Notes: generated from the letters alone by a model not told the origin. Positions 1 to 13,805 are shown, counted from the stretch's first letter. The stretch: 64,000 bases of DNA from Stropharia rugosoannulata (GCA_028532985.1 JANCIK010000012.1:62001-126000), one strand, 5' to 3'. Translations and numbers: made by a program.

Positions 1-113
1 CCCAATATATCAGAAACGCCTGTTCAGGATGACCACATCGCAACGGTATGCACTAGGAGTTGGCTACGGTCTATGAGGCGAAAGCGAACTGAAAGACTGT
101 ATATCAGCCTAAA

Positions 114-2503
114 ATGTGGAAATGTGGCGAGCCATATGCGTATCCCATCCCAAAATCTGATGAAAACCAATGGGAAGTTGTTCTGGAGACATTAATTCGC
201 AAGGATAAAGCCCAATGTGATGCATGGAAGGACGAAGTGCAAAATCTGCTTATATTCGTGAGTTCTCAGATTGTATATGTTACGGACTCCGACGTTTATG
301 TTGCCAGGCTGGACTTTTCTCTGCTGTAGTCACAGCATTTGTCATCGAATCGTACCAGTCTATGCAACCTGATCCCGGTGATATGTCCGTTATTTTGCTG
401 AGCCAAATTCTCTCGCAGCTTCAAAATAACTCGCTTCAAAATAACTCCATCACATCCTCCCCTCCTGTACAGTCTGGCTTCTTGCCCGTACTAAGCGCAG
501 GACCTACCGACTTCACACGTGTCAATACCTTCTGGTTCTTGAGCCTCATCCTTAGTCTTGCAACAGTCTTGATCGGTATTGTCTGTCTACAATGGCTCAG
601 GGAGCATCAACGTTACAGTGACGCGCTGCCCGCCAAGCAAGCTTTGGGTATATTCCATATGCGAGCGGATGCTCTTGAGAAGTGGCGTGTCCCTCACATA
701 TTCGCGACACTTCCAGTTCTTCTACAGGCTGCTCTCGTGTTATTTTTCGTGGGCATTGTCGACTTCCTCTTTGCTCTGTCTCATGTCGTTGCTATTCCAG
801 TCGCTATAGCGGTTTCCATCACCATTCTCTTTATTATTACAACAACCGTCTTGCCCACGCTGCAATGTATAACCGTATCGCTCCGCAGACCTATGTCAAA
901 TTCACCAGTACCTCTGCCATGTTCGTTCAAGTCACCACAGTCACTAGCGTTCAAGCGTATCATGACTTCCTCCCGCCCAGTATTCATAGCCATTCACACA
1001 TCTATTGTTTACATCATCTACGTGTCTACAGTGCTCATTCCTTGCAAACTACAGACTCTGCTACAACGCTCTATACCATCGCTTCCGCAAGATACCTGGA
1101 AATATCGTTTATTCTCATATAGAGCATACCTCTTCTGGGAACATCGGACATGGCTCGACTTTGACCGCACCTTTCTGATTCTAAGAAATGAGCATTTCGA
1201 TATCACCCGTTCCCGCTCGCCATCTGATGGCCTGCCTACCCAAAGTCTAACACTTGAACCTATTTATGATGCTGTCGGGGCGCTCGCGAGTGCAGTAAAG
1301 CTGCATGAGCATGATGATCACATTCTTTTCTCTGCATATCACTGCTTCCAGGAATTGGCGCAAGCAGCTCGAGAGGAACAAGCACCTGACGGCATGGATA
1401 ACCACCTACAGGCTTGCTATCGCAGACTAATACCAACATGGAATTCCCCCATTGCAAATATTGCTTCACTTCTTGCCGAACCTGATGGTTGGATGTTGCA
1501 TGATATCCATACCGTTCTGATACTCCGTTTACCTGGATTCTTTTTCAAGGCTATCAATCCAGCACATCCGCTTGGACGTCATACATTGGAGCTACACACC
1601 CGGATTCTGGTTAGTCTCTTTGCGGGTTCGCCTCAACGCCTGGCAGGCCGGTCAGAAGGAAGCACCGGCTTTTTTCACTGGTACACCATTAACATGGACT
1701 CCCTCTGGAGGTTCCCAGAAACAGAAGACGGTAAGTACTTGGTTTTCACTCTAAATGGCGTCAACTTATACAGCTTGCGCATAGTATTCTACAAACAATA
1801 TCTGCTTATTTTCGAAGCTTTTATTGCTACATCGGCATCCATTTGCGATTCATCTGATGTACGCCAAACCTTTCATACCCACTCGGACTTGGACGAATTC
1901 GTGTCTCTTGCTGCTTACTTTACGTGGAGAATTGTGGAGGGAGTAATGGATGGAAACACAGCTTCCACCGTCCATCTCAAAATGCTCTATTCGTCTCTGG
2001 AAACAATGAACTCAAAAGTATCTACCGATACAAGTACTTCAGTGGGACCAGGTGACCACAATTTCCTTCTATGCTGCGCTGCCCTTTTTCTCCACCGCCT
2101 GTGGGAGGAACGACCTAGTCGGCTCTCTGGGAACGTAGAGGATCATCCAGAGCTTGTTCGTCTTGGCTCTATACTCGATACGCTCCATGCCCATGTTCTT
2201 CAGGTGTTCATGCGCAATAAGACTGCAGAGCGTCTCAGCAAGCTCTACGTCACCATCATATCGCCGACAATCCATGCCAAACTCTTCAATACCCGGAGCT
2301 TCTATGATCATATGGCGCATCCTAATATGAAATCAAGAACTGCTGAAGATGCTGCCCGTGTTGTATCCGAGGAACGGAACAGTTTGGATTCAGCAGGACC
2401 TTATGAACAGATCATCGAGGTCACGACGATAAATCACTTGACCGTTCTCCGAGACACGTCTGTAGCCCATACTTACGATCAAAATGCCGAACGCCTTGTA
2501 TAA
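114..2503 (+). CDS. DUF6535-domain multipass membrane protein
   Basis: Unknown function; resembles the DUF6535 family of mushroom fungi. Exon 1 (114-257) ends in LLIF and joins after a 50-nt intron (258-307, GTGAGT..CCAG) to AGLFSAVVTAF, which restores the family hallmark (acidic/Trp stretch, then a membrane helix and ESYQSMQPDPGD). Further hydrophobic helices lie around 535-600 and 700-860. A second in-frame intron at 1731-1784 (GTAAGT..ATAG, 54 nt) is likely, because it removes a poorly family-like stretch; with it the product is about 761 aa, otherwise 779 aa. The long C-terminal half has no motif I recognise. The ATG at 114 is the first in frame in the window; an upstream exon outside the window cannot be excluded. 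Confidence 0.75.
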
Positions 2504-2763
2504 TTATCTAGGCCGTACGAATGATGTATATTCTGACTTACTCCAACCTGCTGGGCCCGTTTTTAGGCATGCCACGTATTTGTCCAGACTCATTCCGAAT
2601 CTTTGCCACACCAAGCCGTAGACGACTCAGAAATAATGCGAGAATAGCGTTGATTTTACGAGCGTCTACAACACCTGCTACACGTGTAATTTAGAAGCTA
2701 ACTATAGTGCAGTACCATGGTACAGCAAAATCGATGAGACGGCGAAGGGGTCAATGTGATGGC

Positions 2764-4046
2764 CTACAGGCACTGGCTGAACTGGATATGAAGTGGAAAT
2801 TTAGCATAGTACGAATAAGAATAAACCGTAAATTACTCACGTATGCATTGGATACTTGGCAAGTGTACGGGGCAGCGCAAACTAGAGTGAGGCAAACGTC
2901 AAGACTTGACGCCATTGTTAACTAGAATTTCTGAAGTCAAACACACCTGTTGGTCCCGTCCATCCAATGCCGCCGCATTGTCCCCAGTGTTCTGCTGTGG
3001 CCCCTGTAGCAGGTGCGCTGCTTGCCGGCGGGGGAGTGGCTGTAGAGGAAGGAGCGGGTGTAGTAGGTGCGACAGTGGTAGAGCCAGATGCGGGTGTGCC
3101 ACCAGGAGCAAGGTTGCTCAGCCCAAACCAGTTCAACGTGTCGGTCTCGTGCTCTGGCACAGTGTGTCCAACACCCTGCGCAAGGATACCTTGTACGTTA
3201 GGTCCGAAAGATGCGCGGGAGTATCCGGCCTGGGGGTCGTTGGTGGTGTTCGAGGTGGGGGTCTGGCTCACGCCAAAGACATTAGTCCACTGTTTTATTT
3301 CTTCCCAGAAGTTTTGGGGGTAGAGCGTAGTGTCGCTGTAAGCCAAATGGTTTTGCTTAGTGTATTTATGGAAAAGAGGAGAGAAAATCGTACATAGTTC
3401 CATGCCAGAATTGGACCTTAGGACGGGGCCCTGTGTAGCCAGGGTATCCCGAACGGACGAGATCGCCCCACTGCTGGGGTGTCATGATCAACTCACCCGT
3501 GGAGCACTGGCTGTTCCATGCGTTCGGCCCCGCAAAGCAGCCGTAAGGAACACCGGAGTAGAGGGAACCAGCGGCAAAAATGTCTGGGTAGGCACCCATG
3601 AGGACATTCGTCATCATGGCCCCCGAGGAGGTTCCGGTGGCAAAGACGCGCGTGGAGTCGACTCCTTCGTTCTGAATGAAGTACCGTACGACGTTAGCAA
3701 TAGCTAGAGAGTCACTACCTCCATTGTGCGTGAGGGTGGCGTTGGTGTTCACGTCCCAGCATGAACCGACAGCAGGCGCATTCGGATAAATAACGATGAA
3801 GCCGTGTTGGTCTGCAAGTTGGGCCAGAGCGGTACCCTCGAAGTAGGCCTGTGCTGTACCACCACAGTAATGCATTGCAATAATCAAAGGTGTAGGTGTG
3901 GCAATGGCGGTAGGTTTGTAGAGGTACATGAGAACATTAGTAGGGTTTTCACCGAAGTTGGCTGTTATCTGCTGAAGGGTACTGGTGAGACCATTGACAG
4001 AGCCAATTGCTGCCGCCGCAACAAGTAGTTTTTTAAAGGAAACCAT
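2764..4046 (-). CDS. Secreted CE1-type acetyl xylan/feruloyl esterase with C-terminal CBM1
   Basis: Predicted extracellular carbohydrate esterase that removes acyl groups from hemicellulose. Four exons: 4046-3394, 3335-2947, 2881-2841 and 2781-2764, joined by 58-, 65- and 59-nt introns; together they give 366 aa in frame. Residues 1-19 form a signal peptide. The PHB-depolymerase-like esterase domain has HYCGG (oxyanion region, ~59) and the nucleophile elbow G-T-S-S-G at 138-142, with Ser140 as probable nucleophile. A Pro/Thr/Ser linker follows, then a complete fungal cellulose-binding module beginning HWGQCGGIGWTGPT and ending in YFSQCL. The CBM spans two introns and is only visible after splicing. 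A TATATATA lies 38-45 bp upstream of the ATG. The architecture points to plant cell-wall breakdown; acetyl versus feruloyl specificity cannot be decided here. Confidence 0.9.
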
Positions 4047-4083
4047 TGTGGAGGAACGCGTTCTGAAGAGTCTGATACCACTG

Positions 4084-4091
4084 TATATATA
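4084..4091 (-). promoter_or_regulatory. TATA box of the esterase gene
   Basis: TATATATA on the minus strand, 38-45 bp upstream of the esterase ATG at 4046. This is the usual place for a core promoter with a very short 5' leader. Confidence 0.5.
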
Positions 4092-5140
4092 CGATTTTTG
4101 GATTAGGTGAGCTTTTTTTCGTCCGCGATCGGATGTGCGAGTACTTTACTAGCCAAACAAAAATACCATTGCGATTTACAGAATGCTCTCGTGGCGGTTC
4201 ATTGTCGGTCACTGCAATAGATGACGCGTTGACGCGTAGATTAATTCATCCGTCTTGCATACTTTATAGTAGTTACAGGATTTCCCAAATATCTACACAC
4301 ATGATGCACTACTTCAACAGTGTGATGGCGCACCTAACCATCCCTTGACACGTAATCTTGCAGTGGTTTATATAGCGTCGTCGTTGTCCCCGTGTTCAGA
4401 CACTAACAGCGGATTTATAGTTATTTATAGACTCTTCCACTTATCACCTAACACGTATGTGATATGCTACTAAGTATAAGACGACAGCGTATGCGCCATA
4501 CAAGTAAGCACGTCGTACTTCGTAAACTTGCACGTAGCTCTCAGTTCTATAATTATTCTAAGCTTGAAACCATATGTAATGCTTAGAAGAAAGGCTTTCA
4601 CTGATTTATTCATTCTCTGGAGTGGTGATGAAACAATTTCCATATCAGTCTCCGAGTCGGTGACGAGGTAATGCCGTCGTACATTGTCCCTGTGCTATGC
4701 GGCTTAGGCATTTACCTCGTAAATTTCATGATTCCGGGTCCTTGTGAGCGGGTGCGATGATATTTAACTGATATTCGAAGATGAATATTTTCGGTCAAAC
4801 CCCTGAATTCAAGAAAATGTGATCGTTTCTGGTCCATTTCTACGAGTATAACAGTTTGGATAAATCAGAAAGATGTATACTATTATGTTTAAATACTGTA
4901 AATAAGTTAATATCGTAATACAATAAAATTTCATGTTGTTGTGAGAGAGGGGGGGATGTGGGAATAAATGTGCAAATAACTCACCATACCATATCTTTAC
5001 AGTGAAACACGGTTGTAATACTAGTCAGTCCTTGTCCACTCGTCTAGAGGACATGTCACACTAGGTTTGATAACATCCCAAAAGTTCTGTTTAACCACCT
5101 AAAGGAAACCAGGCTTGCGGATTGGGATTTGTACTGGCCA
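4092..5140. other. Intergenic stretch, no gene seen
   Basis: AT-rich DNA between the esterase promoter and the 3' end of the next minus-strand gene. Only short chance reading frames and a G-run near 4948 are present. No RNA gene or repeat was recognised. Confidence 0.5.
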
Positions 5141-6426
5141 TTACACCACCCCTTCAGACTCGCCATTTGCTTTCTCTGCCACTTCTTCGTCCCCGGAACC
5201 ATGCAGCACCTCAACCCCTTCTTTCATTGATTGATCTTCTGTTCTATGCTCGTTAAACTGGAGTGCCGTTACACAGTTTTCACAGGATGCGTAGGTAAGT
5301 ACTGCATTGGAAGAAAGCGCGACCTGAGCCACCATCAGTGTTGGTGCCAGAGCCTGTACAATTGTGAGATTGAGTAATTTGTTAATTTGTAGTTTGGTCA
5401 AAGCTATATTTTACCATCATGGTCATGCTAATAGAGAACAGAGATGTTGCTGCCTCCTGAACAATATTGATATCTGTAAAAATATCTATGATCGCGAAGA
5501 CTGCAAGCAAAGATGTCGAGCCAGTGTATAACACTGATGATTGAATTACGATGTGAATGATATTCTTGAACCTTGCCTTTAGGGCAAGGTCAGACTCCGT
5601 GGATCTGAGAATCTTGTGGCATATTGCGTAGCTGGCGACCAGAGATGTTATGGCGGTAAGAGCAGCTGAAGTACCATTTGTAGCCTCCTCAGCTATACCT
5701 AACTGCACAGAAACTTGATCAGGTGTATTCCTTGCGATACTGGATAGCACCACGCTAGCCACAAAAGACACTATGGTGACATAGATTAGTCTAAACCTTA
5801 CTCAAGATGCCCGTGGGTATTTGTCTCACCAATCTCAGCGACGTAGAGTAGATACAACACAACCATTAACCTCGACGAACCTTCCAGGCGAGAGCATCTC
5901 CATATCTACAATATGTAAGTATGAAATTTTATATAAGGTCATAATGATTCATACAAGTAAGCCGTCTGCCAGGGAGTACCCAACATACTGTAACACTGCT
6001 TGTGCGTCCTGAAGAGCATCGTCACTTGAGACGAGAAATGCTATAACAGAAAATGCTGAATCCCCGTTGTCAATAAATGCTTGATATGTATATCGCCAGT
6101 AGAGGGAAAGATCGACAAAGACCGATGCATTCAACAGGGTTAACGCAAAAAAGACACAGTAATTTATGTGCTTTTTTGTATTGCCTTTAACCACGGGTTT
6201 AAAAATATAATGGGTAGACGTATCATGAGAGTACAATATATGTATATGGTAATCAGAAATGCTAGAAAGCACATTCCTGAACAAAGACATGTCAAAGGCT
6301 ATCTCAGATGTAGTAATGTAATATCTTACCTGTAACGAACGAGAACACTAATGTACTATTTAATGTGGAGGCAATAGCAGACTTTTCATCTGCTGGGAGA
6401 GATGTGCTTGTGTTCGAAGAAGACAT
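5141..6426 (-). CDS. Multipass membrane protein, paralog A (DUF6534-like)
   Basis: Agaricomycete-type membrane protein of about seven helices, function unknown. Six exons: 6426-6330, 6276-6235, 6184-5955, 5905-5830, 5770-5415 and 5353-5141, giving 337 aa in frame. Family signatures are FIDNGDS, ADGLL, then WRC across an exon junction, SYAICHKIL, VLYTGS, and ALAPTLMVAQ before a hydrophilic C-terminal tail. Every intron falls at the same position as in the paralogs at 15533-16759 and 39424-40755, and exons 2 and 3 are identical in length (42 and 230 nt) in all three, which strongly supports the model. The intron-2 donor is a weak GTACTC, but its position is conserved. The DUF6534 label is by resemblance only. 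Confidence 0.8.
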
Positions 6427-7383
6427 CACACTTGTCTATGAGAGAAAGAAAGATGTTGCAGCTACTTTATATGCGTCTGTAATCCTTTAACAAGATCATT
6501 ATTACCATTGTCATCATATCATGACGTTTGATATATTCATTCTGCCCCTAAGTATAGGAAGAGGGTAAACCAAAAGCTCACTATAATATAGTTATCGAGT
6601 AGAACCTAGGTACTTCTACTTCTCTACTGATGATTTGATTCCGTGTAACCATAGTACAATTGTACAGATGGAGACTACGTGCTTCTAGAACCAAACCATG
6701 ATTCCGACAAATGGAATCTAGCCATCAGATATTGGTCTGATTTTCCAAAGACGGGATAGTACCATTTCCACAGAAGAGAACTATTTATGTAGTTGATTAT
6801 CGTCTCACATGTTGTTCGTAGTAATTGTTGCCAGCTTCTAAAGATTCATCATTCCAGCTCATATCAGACACCTTGTGAATTTGATAATAACAGAAACGGA
6901 GTCGACTCGGAGTTTTCCTCGTAGATTATATACATGTAACATCACGGGATGATTCAGCACTGAAGCAGGTCTCACTGATGAAATTCTTGGTAAGTTTCAG
7001 TTTCAGCCAAATCCAGAGCTTGAGCTGGCGGGAACACCTTGCTATGAGTAGTAAAGATTTTTTGAATGCGCGACGTGCAGCGTCTTTTGAAAGAAGCCCG
7101 GAGCGTGGTTCCTATTGGATTCCTAAGCATACAAAACATAGTCTGCGTGATCAGGCTACAGGTATGTGATACGAGGATAAGGAAGAAATTCGTACCTTTG
7201 TCCTGGTTGCATCGCTTAGACCTCTTCGAGCCTCCAGGCACTCAAGTCCATTCCGCTTCCCTTCCTCTGCAAGTGGAATCCCACTGTTCGTCCCGTCACT
7301 CCTCGCACGGGCCCTCTTCCCCAAGTGTTACTGAGTACTGAACGTTGAACTCTAAAGCCACAATCCGCGTCCTCCAAAAAGAG
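6427..7383. other. Intergenic stretch, no gene seen
   Basis: Upstream region of paralog A up to the target site of the gypsy element. An intron-like interval (minus strand, about 7150-7200) lies between two short open stretches, but nothing joins into a recognisable protein. Confidence 0.4.
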
Positions 7384-7388
7384 CTCTC

Positions 7389-7707
7389 TGAAAAACCGCT
7401 AAGGCGGAAACACTAGAAGGCTAGCCCAGCAAGAGAGAGAGAGCATCTTCGAGACGCGTACGAGAACCTAGCAACAAAGGAACTCAGGAGCGACGGAAGC
7501 GAGAACTCACAGGACAACGACGGAGTTTGGATGTGCGTGTGATTCGGAAGAACTAGCGACGAGTACAGGGGAGCTACCAGACGACGAGTGCTACGCAAAA
7601 GAACACAGGAAGAAAGGGGGAAAAGAAAGATGATGTCCGATCAAGTGCCCTTGTGCTTTATACGAGCTGTCTCGCGCACGTGCTCACGTGTAAGGACCAT
7701 CCTTACA
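7389..7707 (-). repeat. LTR (3' LTR in element orientation)
   Basis: 319-bp terminal repeat, TG..CA on the plus strand. It is near-identical to 13806-14124; one visible difference is GCATC here versus GCGTC in the other copy, just after the GA run. Confidence 0.95.
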
Positions 7708-7945
7708 CTGCTCCCCCCTTTAGAAAAAAGGTTGGTTAGTATGAGTAATTTATATCAGTAAGAAGTATATCAAAGAATTAGAAAAAAACAATTTGAGGAG
7801 GATGACACACGCATTTGGGAAAAGGGAATCCGTACACGGGTGCGTCAAAACCCCTGTGGGGAAAGCTACCGCAGGCAGAACGAAGGCAAAACTAAGAAAG
7901 AAGAAGAAAAGGAAGCAAGAGAGTAGAAAAAAATGATACCACAAG

Positions 7946-10900
7946 TCAACGGGAGTTTTCCCAATCATCGAGAGCGGCATTCTCTTCTAACTCCGTGGCG
8001 TCCTTCCATTCATTACTTTCAGGACCTTCATCTCGCCATGCAATGAGTAGCTTGCGTCGACCTCTAGAAATTTTTTCATCCAGTATTTTGTCAACATAAT
8101 GTTCAACCTCTCCATCGACTACCACTGTCTCGGGGATTTTTCTTGCGCGTTGTGGGAAGGATATGTCATCATTGGGTTTGTAAGGTTTAATTAGAGAAGA
8201 ATGAAAAGTTGGGAATTCGCGAGAGTTAGGAATGTTTAAGGTGACCGTAGACGCATCCTTGTTAACTCGCGTGACAGTAAAAGGACCGTCAAATCGAGGC
8301 ATAAGTTTGTCCGCCCTCCTTTCGTCAGGGTTCCTGAATTTGCGTCTTCTATTAACTGTGTCCAGTAGTACCTGTTGGCCTTCTTTGTACTCAGGGTCAT
8401 CTTTACGATGTTTATTTGCATGATGTGCTTGAGAGATCTTAGCGAGCATTAAATTATCCTGTGCATCGAGAGTATCCATGCGCAATTGTTGAATAACCTT
8501 TTCGGCTGTCATGTCCCCGCATGCTTGTTCAGTGTCTTCACGAGTTATTATTGGAGGTATAACACGGGCTGATTTGCCTAGCCGTAATTCAAATCCTGAG
8601 TAACCTGTGGATGTATTCTTTGTAGACATAATATGAAATCGGATGCGTGGTAGAGCACGTTTCCAATGTTTTTGGTTACGTTCAACGTGGAATCGGATAG
8701 CCTGATTAATCGTCTTATTAGTGCGTTCACTTGCACCATCCGTTTGTGGGTGAAATGCCGAGGACATCTTTATTTTTATCCCCAGCAAAAGAGTAAATGC
8801 TTTCCAGAAACGAGACATAAAAAGTTTATCACGGTCACATACTATATTGATAGGGAGTCCATTTTCGCAGTACCAGTTGTCAAAGAATAGTACAGCTAAG
8901 TCTTCTGCCTCAATATCCATGCGGCATGCCACAATTCTGATGTCAGCACCTAGTCTGTCAGTTATCGAGAGAATACAGTCTGCCCCATTATCCTCTGGTA
9001 GTGGTCCAATAAAGTCCATAGTTATGTCTTCAAGGCGGTTGTCTGGAATGGGAAGCGGGTGAAGAGGACCTGATCGTTGTTGAGTTGACGATTTGTTGCG
9101 TTGACATGCGTCACACCCTGGAACATAACCTCGCTCTAATTGCGTGCGCATGTGTGGCCAAAAATAGGAGCGCCTGATGGTGTCATACGTTTTAGCGAAC
9201 CCGAAATGTCCTAATGCGTCATGGGCAATGCGGAAAATATGTTCTCTAACTCCGCAATTGGCAGGTACTATTAAACGTTCACCAAGGAACCATAATCCAT
9301 TCCTTACAGTGAGAATAGGCATGCCACGCTTGGCCGTCATAAGCTTCTGACACCATTCATCTTTTAAGTAGGCATTACGCATATCCTGCACCATACTGTC
9401 AGACATGTTTGCTGAAAAGCTGTTATCATCAAGGGACGGTCGTTCTGCTAATGCCATTACTGAACACCATATATCAAAACGGGGTAAGGCCACGTTTGCG
9501 ATTATAAGCTCTTCATTGTCAGCAAATCCATATGGATGTTTAGCTGCTGCCTCTGCATCTCGTAGTTCTTGTAATGAGTGCGGGTATCATGACAAGGCAT
9601 CTGCCACAGAATTTGCTGATCCTTTTAAGTACACAAATTTGCAGTTATAAATAGAGAGTTCTTCCATCCATCTTGCTTGGCGACGGGATAAATGTTTTTG
9701 TGTATTGAAATTAAGTAAGGTCTTATGATCTGTGTATACCAGGAACTCAGAACCTAGTAAGTCAGTCTTCCAACGTCGTAGTGCTCTAATAATAGCCAAC
9801 AACTCCTTTTCATGCGTTGGGTAATGTAATTCCGGCCCTTTGAAGGTCATCGAGTCAAAAGCTACTGGTCGAGCTGTTTTCCAAGAATCTCCGAAGGCCA
9901 ATACTGCGCCTGAACATGTGTCGCTTGCGTCGGTTGTCAGGAATATTTTCTTTGAGGTATCATCGTGGTCAATTGTAGTTAAGCATTCACGAGAGACAAC
10001 AATGTCTTTAATAGATTGAAAGGCTGATTGATAATGTTTGTCCCATTTAGGGAAACAGTGTTCCGATGCCTTGGTTGTAAGCTCATCTAAGACCTTTGTA
10101 TGAGCGGCCAACTTTGGTAAGAAGGCACTTAAGTACCGAACAAGTCCTAGGAAGCCGCGGGCCTCTTTGGCGGATGTTGGTGCTGGCCAGTCGAGAATTT
10201 TGTAACCTTCTTGTCACATGCTTCAATTCCTCGTTGTGAAATCTTGTGACCAAGAAATTCCACTTCATAAGCAAAGAGGGCAGTTTTACGTTCATTACAA
10301 TATAGTCGATTTTGTTTAAGTGCCTGGAGTACTTTGCGAACATTCTCCATATGTTCTTTAAGTGATGATGACCAGATAATAATGTCATCTAAATATACAT
10401 GGCAGATACGTCCAAGTAGATGGCGAAGAGCTGTTGTCAGACGGCGTTGCTGTATAGCTGGTGAATTGCGGAAACCCATGGGCATTACTGTCCATTCATA
10501 TGCACCAAATGGTGTGGAGACCGCGGTATATTTGATGCTGTCTGGATGCATCCGTGTTTGGAAGAATGCATCTGTCATGTCGATCTTTGCCCAGATCTTT
10601 CCTTTTGCGCAATCACGCAAAATATCATCAACTTTGGGAAGTGGGAAATTATCAGGCACTGTATTGTCATTGAGAGCTCGATAATCACAGACCCATCGCA
10701 TTTTAGCCTTTGGATCTGGCTTGGGAACCAGGAAAGACGGGGATATAAATGGGCTGCTGGAGGGACGAATGAACCCGCAATCTAAGTGTTGCTGTATCAA
10801 TTCCCGAAATGCCTCGTGAAACTTGCGAGGGCATGAGTAATTACGTGAGAGAATTGTCTGTTCAGCATTTTTAATACGTATGTGTGCAAGCTCGTCTGTT

Positions 10901-13767
10901 GGAAGTAGGTCTGCATGAGGGATAGGCTGAAAAATTTCTTTAAACTCCGCCTTTAAAGTTTTCTCTGTTGACTGTAATAATTGTTGTGAGGCTAGCTCTT
11001 CAATACGATGTGTGATCAACTGTACGGCTGCTACTATCAAGGTCGATGTTGAGGACAGGCGTGGTTTTGGGTGCCGATTGAGTCTGGCTCGAACTGAAAT
11101 CAACTTAGCTTTCAATTCTGTCATCATGATTTGCCGTGCATTTTCAAATTTCTTGGCTTGTGCACGACGTTTGAATACTGGTCTGGGAACTCCACGGAAT
11201 TTCTTTCGCAGCGAGATATGTCTTTTCTTAGTAAATCTCTCATTTATCAAGTCCCAACCTGTGTTTGCGCAAATGACTGTATTCCAGTTACCGGCATCTA
11301 TCAAATTATTATGTACAAGGAGAGGGCGGCCTAACAGCATCGGGACACTAAGCCCAGGGGATATCACCGCTCGCACTGGTAAGTTGAGGTGGAAGGTATC
11401 GCAACGCGAGGAAAGGTGTAGCACAACAAAATGAGTCATAAACGAAGAGGGCTGTCCATTACTCCATGGCCCTAGGGCTGGTATTGGTTCGTCTAGTTCT
11501 AAACGATCCAGAGCAATTCCATTAGCAAACTCTTCTGAAATAAGCACGAAGGGGCAGCCACTGTCAAGCATGACGGTCTCGCGCACCACATCATTCGATT
11601 CTCGTGAACTGCGAATGTTAACTTTCCACCAATGATGACTTGTCATCAATGGTTGGGAAGTTACACCGTCTGACTCTGAGAAAGTACAAGTACTCATGTC
11701 GTGATCGTCTGAACGACGACGTTCCTCGTCCGTGTCTAGCTCGTCATCCTCCTCAGAGTCGCCAGACTCGACCGAGACGTTTCGCATCGCACGCGTAGCA
11801 CCAACAACGAGGTCAACATCAGGTGGAAGAACAGCAGCCGTGACCTTTGTAGACGCTGATTTGCTGGTAGATGCCCCTTCCGTAATGAGTTCTTCAATTG
11901 CCGCAGTAGTAGAAGGAGACACCGGTCTACGACGGGGGCGAGGCGGTTCTGAAAAGGCACGATCATGTTTAAACGAGGCGTCTGGGGGGGTAGAGTGTCG
12001 AGGTTTATCACGCTTTGATCTGTGGGCAGCTCTGTACTCTGCAACGGCTCGCTTCAAGTAGTCGGCATCGACGAGGGAGGCAAGGGTTGAGTCTTTCCTA
12101 ATTTTCTCAATTACGATGTGATCCGCGTATGCTTCCGTTCGTTCTTGGTACTTGTCGCCACGAGCCCAAGGTAAGGGACAATGTTCCGCTTGGTGATCAG
12201 CCAAGACTTCACGACAGTTAAAACAACCCCGCGTAAGACGAAGGATGGCTCGCTCGGAGTCTGATAAACCAGGTGCCATTGGAACACCTTCATCTTTCCA
12301 CCGACGCCAAAGGTCCTGCTTTTCTCGAGACCAAGAGTTCCAACCGCGAGCGCCAGTTCTGCGCGGGCTACGATCTCTTGTGTAACGATCATTACGCATG
12401 TCTCCGTTACGCATGTCTCCTCGTGTGCCTAATGGGGTCCAATTTGAATTAGACGCACCCGTCGATCGAGGGGGTGGTGCCTGGGTAACAGCGCCCACAA
12501 ACGACGATGAAGAGCGCATACGCTTGGCGTTATAATCGTCTGAACCATCGTCCTGCCTGTCTCGCTTTGGTGCGCCGCCACGGGACCAGATTCCGGATTG
12601 AACCTTATTCAGTGTCATGCACCATTGATGAAATTCATAGGTGTCAACCCGCTTTGCGAAGTCTAGGTGTTCTGGGAGCTCCAGGTAGTCATTGATCTCT
12701 TTTAACAATCCGACCTGCATGATCTCCTTGAGCTTTGCAGTCGACGACTCGTATGGTGTTCCACGGAGTAGGTTGTTGTTGTACAAGAGACGGGATTTGT
12801 ATGCGTCAACTGTTTCTGAGGAGCTCATATGGCGTTGTATCTGCTGACGATGAATGCGTCTATCCCAACCATCTTCCAAGAACTGATTGCGTAACGCTTT
12901 GAAAAATTCAGCGACCGTCCAAGTATCCGTCGTGTCCCAGCCTTTCTCATCACGCTCGGAATCGATCCAGTGCAACATGCTGACGTTCTCTGTGAATGCA
13001 AGGTAAACCTGTTCAAGCTTCTTCTTTTCGTCTAACGGTGATTTCTTGGCCGCGAAGAATCACTCAATAGCTTTCTCGTATTGTGAGAGCACGGCTGGTG
13101 TAGCCTCGCCCGCTGAGAGTTGAGGTATAAGAGAAGAACTGTTATCGTTAACGACCTTGGCAAACGCCGTATTTGAAGACATGTTGCTGGTATGGAATTT
13201 GATTACTGTTTCAATTCGGTCGTCTTCTGAAGATGACAAAGACTCGTCTGGTACAGGTGAGCTGGGTTTGTGACGGACAGGTTCTGGAGACTCCGAAATC
13301 GGTGTGAGCGAGGTTAATCTGGTGTTGGGGTCTTGTGCCTGTACGGATCTGGTTCTTCTGAACGGTGGTAGTGATGAACCGTCCAACAACTGGTCACCGT
13401 GTTGAGAACTTCTTGTATGTCTACGTGGCGCGTCCAGCTCGAAGTCGCGTTTCAGGAACTCTGTGGGTTCGGTATTCGTCAGAATCTGGTCTTCGCATAA
13501 CTGGTCTGATAAACGGTGCTCAAGAAAAAAATTTCTAGGCTTTCTGGTAGTGACATTCTGGTAAATTGGGCTCGTAGCATCAAACTGGTCTGGTCTGGTC
13601 TCGTAGTACAATGAAAGCTCGTTAAACGATTCTTCCCCGCTGATATCCGCCAAGGCGGGCATCGAAATAGATATTTCTTTGTCATCTAAAGTGCATATAT
13701 GCACTAAATTTCCACCGTAGTTGTTGCCAGTAGCATCGACCAAGTGGTGAATCATTTCCCAGAACAA
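7946..13767 (-). pseudogene. Gypsy gag-pol reading frame, interrupted three times
   Basis: One long minus-strand gag-pol frame. The N-terminal Gag part (13767-13063) ends at an in-frame TGA (13060-13062). The same frame then continues through Gag, a zinc knuckle (CFNC..H..C with long spacing), protease (LDSG), and reverse transcriptase with YLDD. A one-base shift near 10200, just after LGHKIS, moves into the RNase H frame (TTDAS, YTDHK). A second in-frame TGA at 9587-9589, directly after VADALS, precedes the integrase (H-H-C-C finger, MDFIG, CDRDK, SERT as the D,D,E core). A chromodomain ends at 7946. As read, this copy cannot make full-length Pol. Confidence 0.9.
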
Positions 13768-13805
13768 GCCTTGTGAAACACGCGCGCACGAAAACTCAAA
13801 AAAAG

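Noticed and set aside
781..1206. Minus-strand and alternate-frame ORFs inside the DUF6535 gene
   Set aside because: Shadows of the plus-strand coding frame.
6972..7241. Gene split by the gypsy insertion
   Set aside because: Short frames on either side of the element do not join into any recognisable protein.
7390..7600. 60-codon frames inside both LTRs
   Set aside because: Identical in the two LTRs and without family resemblance; LTR non-coding sequence.
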